Source: DALYLB01 sp046154695
GTDB taxonomy: Bacteria > Acidobacteriota > Blastocatellia > RBC074
DNA length: 25,320 nucleotides
Reading direction: 5' to 3'
NCBI GenBank assembly: GCA_046154695.1
Contig: JBJXFI010000054.1
Coordinates: 1-25,320 of the forward strand
Shown here: positions 6,551 to 14,612 of the stretch, piece after piece
Layout of the letters: each line of letters opens with the position of its first letter
Position numbering within the stretch: position 1 is the stretch's first letter
Translations under genes and position numbers: made by a program
Notes under the pieces: generated by a model
Database searches by the model: none
Told to the model about the DNA's origin: nothing
Seen by the model: the letters and a program-made list of their open reading frames with translations, nothing else

Positions 6551-7957
6551 ATGGCGGGAGGCATCAACTTCAGCGGCATCGGGAGCGGGCTGGATTTCAG
6601 CAAGCTGACCGAGGCCATACTGGCCGAGCGGGCGCGCCCGCTTACCCAGCTTCAGGCCAGGAGCACCGATTACACGAAACGCGGCGACGCGTTGAAACAG
6701 CTCAATGCCAGATTGGTCGCGTTTACCGAAGCGGCCCGGGCATTGACCGATCGCAGCCTCGGCACGGGCCGGCTGGCGAGTTCCTCGGCGGCGGGCGTGG
6801 CGACCGCCACGAGCAGCGACGCCGCGGCCGCGGGAACGATCAACCTGACCGTCACGCGCCTGGCGACCGGCTTGTCGCAATCCTCGCGCGTCTACGGCTC
6901 AGCCGCGAGCGCCGTGCTGGCGGATGGCGCGACCTCGGCGACTTTTGAGCTGCGAACGGGCGGCGCCGGGACCGGCACGGCCATCACCATCGACGAAACG
7001 AACAACACGCTGACCGGATTGCGCGACGCCATCAACAATGCCGGGGCCGGCGTCACCGCTGCAATCGTGGACATCGACGGCGCGGGCACGCAATACAGGC
7101 TCGTGCTCAACTCGACGGCGACCGGCGCCTCCGGGCGCGTCGAACTGGCTGAGACCAGCGCGACAGGCACCGCCGCCGATCTGAATCTGGCCTCGCTCAA
7201 CCCGCCGGGCGCGACCACGGACTTTTCCGGCCTTGACGCGGCTTTCAGCCTCAACGGCCTGGCGCTGACGCGCGCGACCAACACCATCTCGGATGCGGTC
7301 GCCGGGCTGACTTTCAGCTTGAAAGACACAGGCTCGGCAAAAATCATCGTCTCCGCCAAAACCTCCGATCTGAGCGACAGGATCTCCACCTTCGTCGGCG
7401 CCTACAACGACGTGCAGGATTTCATCGCCGGGCAGTACGCCAAAGACGGGAAGGACCGGCCTTCCGGCGTGCTGGCGGCGGACCCGACGCTGCGCGCCGC
7501 GCAGGCCCGGCTGCGAGAAGCAGTCGGCGCCTCCTCCGCGAACAACGGCGGGACGTTCAACAACCTCACGGAGATCGGGATCAACCGGGACGATGCCGGC
7601 AGACTGACGCTCGACACCGCAGCCCTCAACGAAAAGCTCTCCAGCTCCTTCAGCAATGTGCGGGCCCTGTTCTCCGGCAAGGCGGAGGGGCAGACGGGGC
7701 TCGCCAACAGGATTCACGAGACCGCGGCCGCGCTCAGCGACAGCGTCACGGGCTCGGTGCGAGCGGCGATCGACGGGTATCAGTCGTCGATCAAGCGGAT
7801 CGAACAGAACATCTCCAGCCAGTTGGAGCGGCTCAACCTGCTGCGCGAAACGCTCAACCGCCAGTTCGCCGCCGCCGATGCCGCCATCAGCCAGCTCAAC
7901 GGCCAGGGGACATCGCTGACAACCGTGCTCAAATCGCTCGAGCCCCGCAAGAATTGA
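6551..7957 (+). CDS. fliD: Flagellar filament cap protein FliD
   Basis: FliD (HAP2) forms the cap under which flagellin monomers fold into the growing filament. The 468-residue product is of normal length. Its N-terminus, SGIGSGLDFSKLTEAILAER, is the family's signature (consensus 'sGlgSGlD...lv..lm..e'), followed by a helix with KRGDALKQLNARL. The middle contains beta-rich D2/D3 segments, including LTGLRDAINNAGAGVTAAIV, a hook-IN-type motif. The C-terminal domain has ISTFVGAYNDVQDFI, the conserved 'FV.aYN.l...i' block, a GVLAADPTLRAAQARLRE region and a terminal coiled coil (about 415-450: IKRIEQNISSQLERLNLLRE). AAGGAGGGG precedes the ATG at 6551. The gene is between flaG and fliS, the common order flaG-fliD-fliS. 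Confidence 0.95.
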   Translation: MAGGINFSGIGSGLDFSKLTEAILAERARPLTQLQARSTDYTKRGDALKQLNARLVAFTEAARALTDRSLGTGRLASSSAAGVATATSSDAAAAGTINLTVTRLATGLSQSSRVYGSAASAVLADGATSATFELRTGGAGTGTAITIDETNNTLTGLRDAINNAGAGVTAAIVDIDGAGTQYRLVLNSTATGASGRVELAETSATGTAADLNLASLNPPGATTDFSGLDAAFSLNGLALTRATNTISDAVAGLTFSLKDTGSAKIIVSAKTSDLSDRISTFVGAYNDVQDFIAGQYAKDGKDRPSGVLAADPTLRAAQARLREAVGASSANNGGTFNNLTEIGINRDDAGRLTLDTAALNEKLSSSFSNVRALFSGKAEGQTGLANRIHETAAALSDSVTGSVRAAIDGYQSSIKRIEQNISSQLERLNLLRETLNRQFAAADAAISQLNGQGTSLTTVLKSLEPRKN

Positions 7958-7965
7958 TCGGCGGC

Positions 7966-7993
7966 TCAAGCGCCGCGCGGGTTTCGCCGATAA
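7966..7993 (+). promoter_or_regulatory. Possible sigma-28 promoter for fliS
   Basis: GCCGATAA at 7986-7993 is an exact sigma-28 -10 consensus. TCAAGCGC at 7966-7973 matches four of eight bases of TAAAGTTT, with the same 12-base spacer as the fliC promoter. It lies in the fliD-fliS gap and would start transcription near 8001, about 50 bases before the fliS ATG. The -10 box is convincing; the -35 box is weak. Confidence 0.5.
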
Positions 7994-8050
7994 GGAATCG
8001 GGGGGAGGATGATCGATCCGGACCCGAAAATCGCTCGCAGGGAGAACCGA

Positions 8051-8482
8051 ATGCCTGGAAAAGCAAACGCCCTCGCCGCCTACGGCAGAGTCGCGAACGC
8101 AGAAACCAATCCGCTCCAGCAGGTCGTGATGCTTTACGACGGAGCCATCAAATTCCTGAGGCTGGCCGCGGCCGACATCGAATCGGGCGACATGGCCGCG
8201 AAGGCCGAACACACCAACCGCGCGTTGGATATTCTCGCCTATCTGCAATCCATCCTGGATTTCGAGCGGGGAGGCGAGGTCGCGCCGACGCTCAATCTGA
8301 TGTATATGGCGGTGACGGCCGAGACCTTGCGCGCGAGCGCCACGCTCGATAAAGCGATGATGCTGCGCGTGGCGGGGTTGCTGGTCCCCGTGCGCGATTC
8401 CTGGGCGAGCAACGCCAGCGCCTCCGCCCCGGCCGCCCTTATGCACGCCCCGGCGCCCGTCCCCGGCGTGTGCCCCGCGTGA
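8051..8482 (+). CDS. fliS: Flagellin export chaperone FliS
   Basis: FliS binds the C-terminal helix of cytoplasmic flagellin, prevents premature polymerisation and delivers it to the export gate. The 143-residue product has the family's helical-bundle pattern: an AYGRVANAETNPLQQVVMLY start and the hallmark LYDGAIKFLRLAA (consensus 'mLYdgaik.l..A'). NRALDILAYLQSILDFERGG follows, matching the 'I..L...LD...GGe.a..L..LY.y' block, with LNLMYMAV after it. The last 25 residues are Ala/Pro-rich and atypical. The ATG at 8051 was chosen over an upstream in-frame ATG at 8009 because it has GGAGA at proper spacing and gives the usual distance to the LYDGA motif. For the 8009 start the purine run directly abuts the ATG. 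The next gene is a second chaperone-like gene, 48 bases downstream. Confidence 0.92.
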   Translation: MPGKANALAAYGRVANAETNPLQQVVMLYDGAIKFLRLAAADIESGDMAAKAEHTNRALDILAYLQSILDFERGGEVAPTLNLMYMAVTAETLRASATLDKAMMLRVAGLLVPVRDSWASNASASAPAALMHAPAPVPGVCPA

Positions 8483-8530
8483 GGCTTCTCCCGCGGCTGT
8501 TTCCGATGCCTTCGAAGGAGGTATAAAACG

Positions 8531-8974
8531 ATGCGCCGTGCCGATCCGATCAGCCTTCATGCCGATTCCGTGCTGGACCTGCTGATCGCGCAGTGCGAGG
8601 ATCTGGAAGGCCTGCTGGCGCTGGCGCGGCGCGAGGAGAAGGCGGCCGAAGCCGGCCATTTCGACGACATCCTGCGCGTTGTCGAAGAGCGCGCCACGCT
8701 GGGCGAGAGGCTGGAAATATATCACCGCCAGATCGCCGACCTCCGTCTCACCCTCGGCGACGCCGCGGAGCACGCGCTGCAGTCCGAAGTCGCCATCCGC
8801 ACCGCCGCAACGATCACCGAAATTCAGGCCACGGACGCCCGCACGCATCCGCTGCTGGTGGCCGCGAGAAACGGCCTTGCGTGCGAGCAGCAGCGGCTGG
8901 ACAAGGCCAGACAGGGCGTAACCGCCTATTTGAGGGAAAGCCCCGCCGCCATCGCCTGCGACCAGCGCATGTAA
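8531..8974 (+). CDS. Probable flagellar chaperone, FliT/FlgN-like
   Basis: This is a 147-residue, almost entirely helical, charged protein. I recognise no strict motif, but the helices around DLLIAQCEDLEGLLALARRE, the ERATLGERLEIYHRQIADLR region and a later long helix fit the FliT/FlgN type. Those proteins hold FliD or FlgK/FlgL in export-competent form and are small, divergent and encoded at the end of fliD-fliS operons. The start ATG at 8531 has a strong AAGGAGG (8515-8521). The position directly after fliS favours FliT, the FliD chaperone; FlgN is the alternative, since flgK and flgL are in the same cluster. This is the last gene of the flagellar run: only 17 bases separate it from the convergent gene, with no clear terminator between. 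Confidence 0.55.
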   Translation: MRRADPISLHADSVLDLLIAQCEDLEGLLALARREEKAAEAGHFDDILRVVEERATLGERLEIYHRQIADLRLTLGDAAEHALQSEVAIRTAATITEIQATDARTHPLLVAARNGLACEQQRLDKARQGVTAYLRESPAAIACDQRM

Positions 8975-8991
8975 GCCGCCCTCCAAAAAGC

Positions 8992-9576
8992 TTATTTTCC
9001 GCCGCGCACATCCTCGCCGGCGAATTCTCGCAGGTAGGTATTCCCCATGTATTCCAGCTCGTCGTGGATGCCGATCTTCGATGTGTAATAGGCGTGCGCG
9101 ACGCGGGATTTGAGTTCGGCGAAGAACTTCTCCTCGGGGAGTTCCGGATCGGCCTCGCCGCGCGAGATTCGCGTGAGCAGGGCGATGCGCTGGTCGGGCG
9201 TGGCCCGCAGAAACGGGCGGCCGGTCATTTCGCCGGAGATTCGATCGATCAGTCGCAGGCCCTCGCGCCATTGCAGCTTCTGCGCCTCATCCCGCGTTTC
9301 CGCGAGCTGTCGATTGATGAATTCGGCGGCCCTGGCGGCGCGCGCGCCGGGGGAATGTCCATCGGCGGGGAGGATCAGTTCGCTCAGCTCATCCAGCAAG
9401 GCGAGCTCCGCCGGAGTTAGAAACCGAGGCGGACGCTTCGCGCGCGGGTGGGCCTGGAGCAGGGGCGGAGCCATCACCGCGCCCGCCGCCAGCCGCAGGG
9501 CTTCGCGCCGTGTGACGCCGGGGGCTTCCATCTCGGGCGCCCCGGATTCGCCCGCTTCGCGGTTCATCTTTTTCAT
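8992..9576 (-). CDS. Gluconate 2-dehydrogenase subunit 3 family protein with Tat signal
   Basis: This 194-residue small subunit partners the flavin dehydrogenase encoded just upstream. The start at 9576 overlaps that gene's stop by four bases (ATGA), and GAGGAAAC serves as ribosome binding site. Residues 21-41 contain TRREALRLAAGAVMAPPLL, a twin-arginine motif followed by a hydrophobic stretch, so the protein is probably exported folded. The rest is helical, with PPRFLTPAELALLDELSELI and LPADGHSPGA near residues 50-75 (family 'lt..e...l..l.d.iiP.d...pGA') and FINRQLAE. In FAD-dependent sugar dehydrogenases such as the Burkholderia glucose enzyme, the small subunit's Tat signal carries the signal-less catalytic subunit across the membrane. 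The same arrangement is visible here. No cytochrome subunit follows; the next gene is convergent. Confidence 0.82.
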   Translation of the reverse strand: MKKMNREAGESGAPEMEAPGVTRREALRLAAGAVMAPPLLQAHPRAKRPPRFLTPAELALLDELSELILPADGHSPGARAARAAEFINRQLAETRDEAQKLQWREGLRLIDRISGEMTGRPFLRATPDQRIALLTRISRGEADPELPEEKFFAELKSRVAHAYYTSKIGIHDELEYMGNTYLREFAGEDVRGGK

Positions 9577-11363
9577 AGGTTTCCTCGCTTGAATTCGCCG
9601 GACAGATAGTCGCAGGACCGCCAGCAAAGCGCCATGATCGTCCACGTCGGGTTCTGGCATGCGGCGCTGACGTGGCTGCTGCCGTCGACGACGAAGAGAT
9701 TCCGCACGTCGTGGGATTGTTGAAACGAATTGAGTACGGAGGTCTTCGCGTCCTGCCCCATTCGCGCGGCGCCGAGTTCGTGAATGGACCATCCCTCGGT
9801 CAGAATCTGCTTGTCGACGCGCACGATCTCGATGCCCGCGGATTCGAACATCTCCTGCGCCGATGCCGCCATGTCCTCGCACATCCGTTTTTCATTGTCG
9901 CCGAACCGGTAATTGAACCGCAGCACGGGGATTCCCCAGCGGTCCTTCATTTCGGGATCGATCTCGACCTGGTTCTCATATCGAGGAAGAACCTCGCCGA
10001 AAGCCCCCATCGAGATGAACGCGCCCGCGAAATCGCGCACGTCCTTTTTATAGCTCGCGCCGAATCCCGGCCGCCCGATGGCCTCGCCCGGAAACATCGT
10101 CGTCCCGCTGCTTCCTTCAAAGCCGTAGCCGCGGATGAATCGGGGGTGTTTCTCCGAGAGATTGCGGAAGCGGGGGACGTAAAAGCCGCCGGGCCGCCCG
10201 TCATCGAGGGTCCGCTTCGCGCCGATCTTCTGCTTGAACAGGCCGAGGACGCCCGGTCCCATCACGTGTTCGCAGAAATTATGGCCCACGTGGCCGCTGG
10301 AGTTGCCGATGCCCGCGGGGTGAAGGCGGGATTTCGAAAGCAGCAGCAGACGCGCCGATTCGAGCGTCGAGGCGGCGACCACCACGACCTTCGCCTTTGC
10401 CTCGTAGTTTCGACCCGTCACCGTATCGACGAAGGCCACGCCGCGGGCCTTGCCGGTGTCGTTGTCGATAAGGATCTCCCGCACCGTCGCGTTCGTGCGA
10501 ATTTTCAGGCGGCCCGTGTCGAAGGCCGGAAAGATCAGCCCCGTTGGCGAATCGAAGGCCGCGTGAATGTCGCATCCGCCCACGCGGCGGCTGCACGCGC
10601 CCCGGCCGAAACAGCGCATCCGGTATTTGTTCTTGACGCCATCGGTCGTCACGCCCGCCCGATAGGGCGTTAGCGTTCGCCCCATCCTTCCCAGGGCGCC
10701 CCGCAGATGGACCTCCGCCGAATTCAGCCGCACCGGCCGCTGAAAGATGCTGTCGGGCAGCCAGGGCAGGTTTTCGCGGACCCCCGAAATGCCGAGCAGC
10801 AGATCGACCTTGTCGTAATACGGCTCGATGTCCTTGTATTCGATCGGCCAGTCGACGCCGTAACCGTCGCGCGAAGCCGCCTTGAAATCGTAGTCGGACA
10901 TTCGCAGCGCCAGCCGCCCCCAGATATTGGTCTTGCCGCCCAAGGCGCGCGAGCGCACCCACGCGTAATTCGTTCCCGTGTAGGGATGATCCTTTTCATC
11001 CACGACCAGATTTCGGCTGTAATCCGAACCGCCCCAGCCCTGGACATAGGAGAAGACGTGGCTCGCCTTGATCCCTTTCGCGTAGGGAGGCTGCCGAATG
11101 GTGTATTCGTTCAAGGAGAGCGGGTGGTTGTCCGGCGGCATATCGCCGCGGCGCGGGTGCTCGTAGGGCCATTCGGTCGATTTCAGCTCCTCGGTCGTGT
11201 CGATTTTCTTGCCGGCTTCGAGCATCAGCACATGCATTCCGTGCGCGGTCAGCACATGCGCCGCCATCCCGCCCGCCGCTCCCGAGCCGATGACGACCGC
11301 ATCGTAGACCCTTGTCAGACTGACCGTCTTTTCATCGGGTAAACTGATTGTCTTCAAACTCAT
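9573..11363 (-). CDS. GMC-family flavin dehydrogenase (gluconate/sugar dehydrogenase large subunit-like)
   Basis: This 596-residue FAD enzyme probably oxidises a sugar, sugar acid or alcohol in the periplasm. The Rossmann FAD site is VVIGSGAAGG (about 23-32), followed by LMLEAG (about 47-51). A second FAD-contacting stretch is RSRALGGKTNIWGRLALR (138-154). The C-terminal catalytic region includes IHELGAARMG (His near 528) and NLFVVDGS...CQNPTWTIMAL (Asn near 571), where GMC enzymes carry their His/Asn pair. C251, C257 and C264 fall within 14 residues, resembling the iron-sulfur cysteine region of FAD-dependent glucose dehydrogenases, but the spacing is not identical. There is no signal peptide, consistent with export alongside the Tat-signal small subunit. 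GGAG precedes the ATG. The substrate cannot be named from sequence. Confidence 0.88.
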   Translation of the reverse strand: MSLKTISLPDEKTVSLTRVYDAVVIGSGAAGGMAAHVLTAHGMHVLMLEAGKKIDTTEELKSTEWPYEHPRRGDMPPDNHPLSLNEYTIRQPPYAKGIKASHVFSYVQGWGGSDYSRNLVVDEKDHPYTGTNYAWVRSRALGGKTNIWGRLALRMSDYDFKAASRDGYGVDWPIEYKDIEPYYDKVDLLLGISGVRENLPWLPDSIFQRPVRLNSAEVHLRGALGRMGRTLTPYRAGVTTDGVKNKYRMRCFGRGACSRRVGGCDIHAAFDSPTGLIFPAFDTGRLKIRTNATVREILIDNDTGKARGVAFVDTVTGRNYEAKAKVVVVAASTLESARLLLLSKSRLHPAGIGNSSGHVGHNFCEHVMGPGVLGLFKQKIGAKRTLDDGRPGGFYVPRFRNLSEKHPRFIRGYGFEGSSGTTMFPGEAIGRPGFGASYKKDVRDFAGAFISMGAFGEVLPRYENQVEIDPEMKDRWGIPVLRFNYRFGDNEKRMCEDMAASAQEMFESAGIEIVRVDKQILTEGWSIHELGAARMGQDAKTSVLNSFQQSHDVRNLFVVDGSSHVSAACQNPTWTIMALCWRSCDYLSGEFKRGNL

Positions 11364-11528
11364 CGTTGCTCCATCGTTTGGTGAATCGGTTGATCGCGTG
11401 GCGCATTATATGCGCGGTCAGGCGCGAAGAACCAATCTTCAAATTGATTTGTGCACGAGAGTTCGCGCATACTTGCGCGGAAACACATGGCCTGAAGGCG
11501 GAAATCCAAGCATTTTACGAGGATCACT
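11364..11528. promoter_or_regulatory. Divergent intergenic region between the flavin dehydrogenase and molybdoenzyme genes
   Basis: These 165 bases must hold the promoters of two divergent transcripts. They are visibly more AT-rich than the flanking genes. I cannot pick convincing -35/-10 pairs. The right part (11489-11523) resembles the leader of the Rieske gene at 15029-15063 in 28 of 35 bases and contains the GAGGA ribosome binding site of the molybdoenzyme. No regulator gene lies next to it. Confidence 0.6.
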
Positions 11529-13652
11529 ATGTCGGAACAGAAAATTGTCCGGGGCGCGTGTCCGCATGATTGTCCGGACACGTGTTCGTTTTTCGTGACG
11601 GTCGAAGCGGGCCGCGCGATCAGGATCCGGGGGGCGGAGGATCATCCGACGACCAATGGATTTCTCTGCACGAAGGTCAATCGATATCTGGAGCGAACCT
11701 ACAGCCCGCAGCGGGTCCTCTATCCGATGAGGCGGGTGGGCGAGAAGGGGAAGGGAATCTTCGCGCGGATCACGTGGGAGGAGGCGATCGAGACGATCGC
11801 GGCGAGGTTCGGCGAGGTCGCGGCGGACGACCCGCAGGGCATTCTGCCGTACAGCTATGCCGGGACGATGGGCCTCGTGCAGGGAGAGTCGATGGACCGG
11901 CGGTTCTTCCACCGGCTCGGGGCGTCGCTGCTGGACCGAACGATCTGCGCGTCGGCGGGCGCGGCGGGCTATCGCGCGAGCATCGGGCTGAGCATGGGAA
12001 CCGATCCCGAGCGGTTCGGCGACGCGCGGCTGATTCTGATCTGGGGCTCGAACACGATCACCTCCAACGTCCATCTCTGGCCGAAGATGCTGGAGGCGCA
12101 GCGAAAGGGCGCAAGGCTGATCGCGATCGATCCGTATCGCAGCCTGACGGCCGAGAAGTGCGATCAGCACCTGGCATTGCTGCCGGGCACGGACGGCGCG
12201 CTGGCGCTGGCGATGATGCACGTGATCATCGGCGAGAATCTGATCGACCGGGATTATGTCGAGAAGCACACGCACGGATTCGAGCTGCTGCGCGAGCGCG
12301 TGATGGAGTATCCGCCCTCGAAAGCGGCCGCGATCACGGGCCTGCCCGAAGAGGCGATCATCGCGCTCGCGCGCGAATACGCGACGACGCGGCCCGCGGC
12401 GATCCGGCTCAATTACGGCATGCAGCGGCATGCGGGCGGTGGGATGGCGGTTCGGACGATCGCCTGCCTGCCCGCGCTGATCGGCGCGTGGCGCGACCCG
12501 GCGGGCGGCGTCCTGCTATCGACCTCCGGGACCTTCGGCATCGACACCCAGGCATTGCAGCGCCCCGATCTGATGCCGAATCAGCCGCGAACGATCAATA
12601 TGACGGCGATCGGCGACGCGCTGCTCGGCTCCCATCGAAGCGTCGGGTATCGCGATCAGGGCGCGGATGGCCCTGAAATCGAACAGAAGCTCGCCGCGCT
12701 CGATCCGCCCGTTCGCGCGCTCTATGTCTACAATTCAAATCCGGTGGCCATCGCCCCCGATTCGCGGAAGGTGATCGAGGGATTCAAGCGCGAGGATCTC
12801 TTCACGGTTGTGCACGAGATCTTTCAGACCGACACGGCCGATTATGCCGATATCCTGCTGCCGGCCACGACGCAGCTCGAACAGTTCGACATTCACAAGG
12901 CCTACGGCCATCTCTACCTGATGATCAATCAGCCGGCCATCGAGCCGCTCGGCGAGGCGTTGCCCAACACGGAGGTCTTCCGATTGCTGGCGCGGAAGAT
13001 GGGCTTCACCGAACCCTGTTTCGCGGACACGGATGAGGAGATCGCCCGGCAGGCCATCAATCGGGATCACCCGCGAATGCGGGGGATCGACTTCGACGAA
13101 TTGAAGGAGCGCGGCTGGATGCGGCTGAGCGTTCCCGAGACGTACGCCCCCTTCGCGGAAGGCGATTTCCCGACTCCGTCCGGCAAGTGCGAGCTGTTCA
13201 GCGAGGCGCTGGCGAAGCAGGGAATCGATCCCCTGCCGGTTTACGTCGCGCCGCGGGAGTCGGCGCGGACGGCGCCGGAGCTGGCGCGCCGGTATCCGCT
13301 GGCGGTCATCTCGCCGCCCGCCCACAACTTCCTCAATTCCAGCTTCGCCAATCTTCCCACCTTTGTGAAGGCGGAGAAGGAGCCCTTCCTCGACATCCAT
13401 CCCGAGGACGCGGCCGCGCGCCGGATTGCGGAGGGGGATCGCGTCCGCGTCTTCAACGACCGGGGCGAATTCAGGCTGAAGGCGCGCGTGACCGACAGGG
13501 CGCGGCCCGGCGTCGTCGTCGCCTTGTCGGTCTGGTGGAAGAAGCTGACGTCGGACGGATGCAATGCCAATGATGTGACGTCGCAGGCGCTTACCGATCT
13601 GGGCGCCGCCGCGACCTTCTATGACGCGCTGGTGGAAGTGGAAAAATACTGA
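11529..13652 (+). CDS. Molybdopterin (bis-PGD) oxidoreductase, DMSO reductase superfamily
   Basis: The 707-residue product is a Mo- or W-bis(pyranopterin guanine dinucleotide) enzyme. A 4Fe-4S motif opens it: C11, C15, C19 and C47 in CPHDCPDTC...FLCTK. Next comes the Molybdopterin domain with LLDRTICASAGAAG, where C140 is in the place of the metal-ligating residue. Further conserved blocks are LILIWGSNTITSN, ARLIAIDPYRS and LLPGTDGALALAMMHVI. The C-terminal dinucleotide-binding domain includes FPTPSGKCELFS and IAEGDRVRVFNDRGEF. There is no Tat or Sec signal, so it is probably cytoplasmic. No ferredoxin-like or membrane subunit is adjacent, which sets it apart from respiratory three-subunit enzymes. 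An aldo/keto reductase follows after 18 bases. GAGGA precedes the ATG at 11529. The substrate is unknown; a hydratase or reductase role is as possible as a dehydrogenase one. Confidence 0.88.
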   Translation: MSEQKIVRGACPHDCPDTCSFFVTVEAGRAIRIRGAEDHPTTNGFLCTKVNRYLERTYSPQRVLYPMRRVGEKGKGIFARITWEEAIETIAARFGEVAADDPQGILPYSYAGTMGLVQGESMDRRFFHRLGASLLDRTICASAGAAGYRASIGLSMGTDPERFGDARLILIWGSNTITSNVHLWPKMLEAQRKGARLIAIDPYRSLTAEKCDQHLALLPGTDGALALAMMHVIIGENLIDRDYVEKHTHGFELLRERVMEYPPSKAAAITGLPEEAIIALAREYATTRPAAIRLNYGMQRHAGGGMAVRTIACLPALIGAWRDPAGGVLLSTSGTFGIDTQALQRPDLMPNQPRTINMTAIGDALLGSHRSVGYRDQGADGPEIEQKLAALDPPVRALYVYNSNPVAIAPDSRKVIEGFKREDLFTVVHEIFQTDTADYADILLPATTQLEQFDIHKAYGHLYLMINQPAIEPLGEALPNTEVFRLLARKMGFTEPCFADTDEEIARQAINRDHPRMRGIDFDELKERGWMRLSVPETYAPFAEGDFPTPSGKCELFSEALAKQGIDPLPVYVAPRESARTAPELARRYPLAVISPPAHNFLNSSFANLPTFVKAEKEPFLDIHPEDAAARRIAEGDRVRVFNDRGEFRLKARVTDRARPGVVVALSVWWKKLTSDGCNANDVTSQALTDLGAAATFYDALVEVEKY

Positions 13653-13670
13653 ACGGAAAGGATCCAAACA

Positions 13671-14612
13671 ATGAGTCAACAGAAGAACGCCCAGGGCATC
13701 CCGATGCGGCCGCTGGGGCGTGCGGGCGAGCAGGTCACCGCGATCGGCTTCGGAGGCTATCACCTCGGAGTGATCGAGGAGGATCAAGAGGCCATCCGCC
13801 TGCTGCAGGAATCGATCGACGAGGGAATCACCTTTCTCGACAACGCCTGGGAGTATCACGACGGCCGCAGCGAGGAACTGATGGGCCGGGCCATCGAGGG
13901 GCGGCGCGACCAGGTCTTTCTGATGACCAAGGTCTGCACGCACGGCCGCGACCGGCACGAGGCGATGCGCCAACTGGAGGATTCGCTGCGAAGGCTCCGG
14001 ACCGACCATCTGGATCTCTGGCAGGTTCACGAACTGGCCTATGACAACGATCCAGAGATGCACTTCGCCCCTGGCGGCGTGATCGAGGCCCTGGAACAGG
14101 CGCGCGCCCAGGGCAAGGTTCGCTACGTGGGATTCACCGGACACAAGAGCCCGGAGATCCATCTCAAGATGCTCGCCTACGACTATCCGTTCGACGCATG
14201 CCAGATGCCCCTCAATTGCATGGATGGAACCTTCCGCAGCTTCGAGCAGCGCGTGCTTCCCGAATTGCACCGGCGGGGAATCGCCGCGATCGGGATGAAG
14301 AGCCTGGGAGGCGTTGGCAAGATGGTGCGGGCCGGCGCGGTCACTGTCGAAGAGGCGCTCCGGTACGTGATGAGCCTCGGTGCGGCGACGGTCGTGAGCG
14401 GCATCAATTCCTCGGCGATCCTCCACCAGAATCTCAATGTCGTGCGAAATCTCCCTCTGATGAACGAATCGGAGATGGAGCAACTGCGGGCCCGCGTCGC
14501 GGGCGTCGCGGGCGATGGCCGATTCGAACTGTACAAGGTCACCGCGCGGCACGAAGGCCCGATCGGCCGCGCGCAGCATGGCTTCCCGCCTGTGCAAAAA
14601 ATGGAGGCTTGA
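13671..14612 (+). CDS. Aldo/keto reductase
   Basis: This 313-residue NAD(P)H-dependent carbonyl reductase has the AKR catalytic tetrad in order: D57 and Y62 in FLDNAWEYHDGRSEE, K87 in LMTKV and H120 in WQVHEL. The barrel continues with GKVRYVGFTGHKSPE and a coenzyme-binding end, GIAAIGMKSLGGVGKM and VVSGINSSAIL. It resembles the predicted-oxidoreductase branch common in Acidobacteriota and Planctomycetes rather than a well characterised AKR. GGAAAGGA lies 6-13 bases before the ATG at 13671. It begins 18 bases after the molybdoenzyme stop, so the two are probably one operon and may act on the same carbonyl or alcohol compound. That link is inferred from position only. A 29-codon frame with its own GGAGG overlaps its stop. 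Confidence 0.9.
   Translation: MSQQKNAQGIPMRPLGRAGEQVTAIGFGGYHLGVIEEDQEAIRLLQESIDEGITFLDNAWEYHDGRSEELMGRAIEGRRDQVFLMTKVCTHGRDRHEAMRQLEDSLRRLRTDHLDLWQVHELAYDNDPEMHFAPGGVIEALEQARAQGKVRYVGFTGHKSPEIHLKMLAYDYPFDACQMPLNCMDGTFRSFEQRVLPELHRRGIAAIGMKSLGGVGKMVRAGAVTVEEALRYVMSLGAATVVSGINSSAILHQNLNVVRNLPLMNESEMEQLRARVAGVAGDGRFELYKVTARHEGPIGRAQHGFPPVQKMEA

Noticed and set aside
8975..8991. AAAAAGCTTATTTT at the convergent junction considered as a terminator
   Set aside because: The symmetric part is AT-only apart from GC in the centre, too weak for an intrinsic terminator, and it overlaps a stop codon.
6899..9271. 790-codon open frame on the - strand opposite fliD, fliS and the fliT-like gene
   Set aside because: Its product is Arg/Gly/His-rich without any family motif, and the opposite strand carries clear flagellar genes. 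It is a by-product of high GC third positions.
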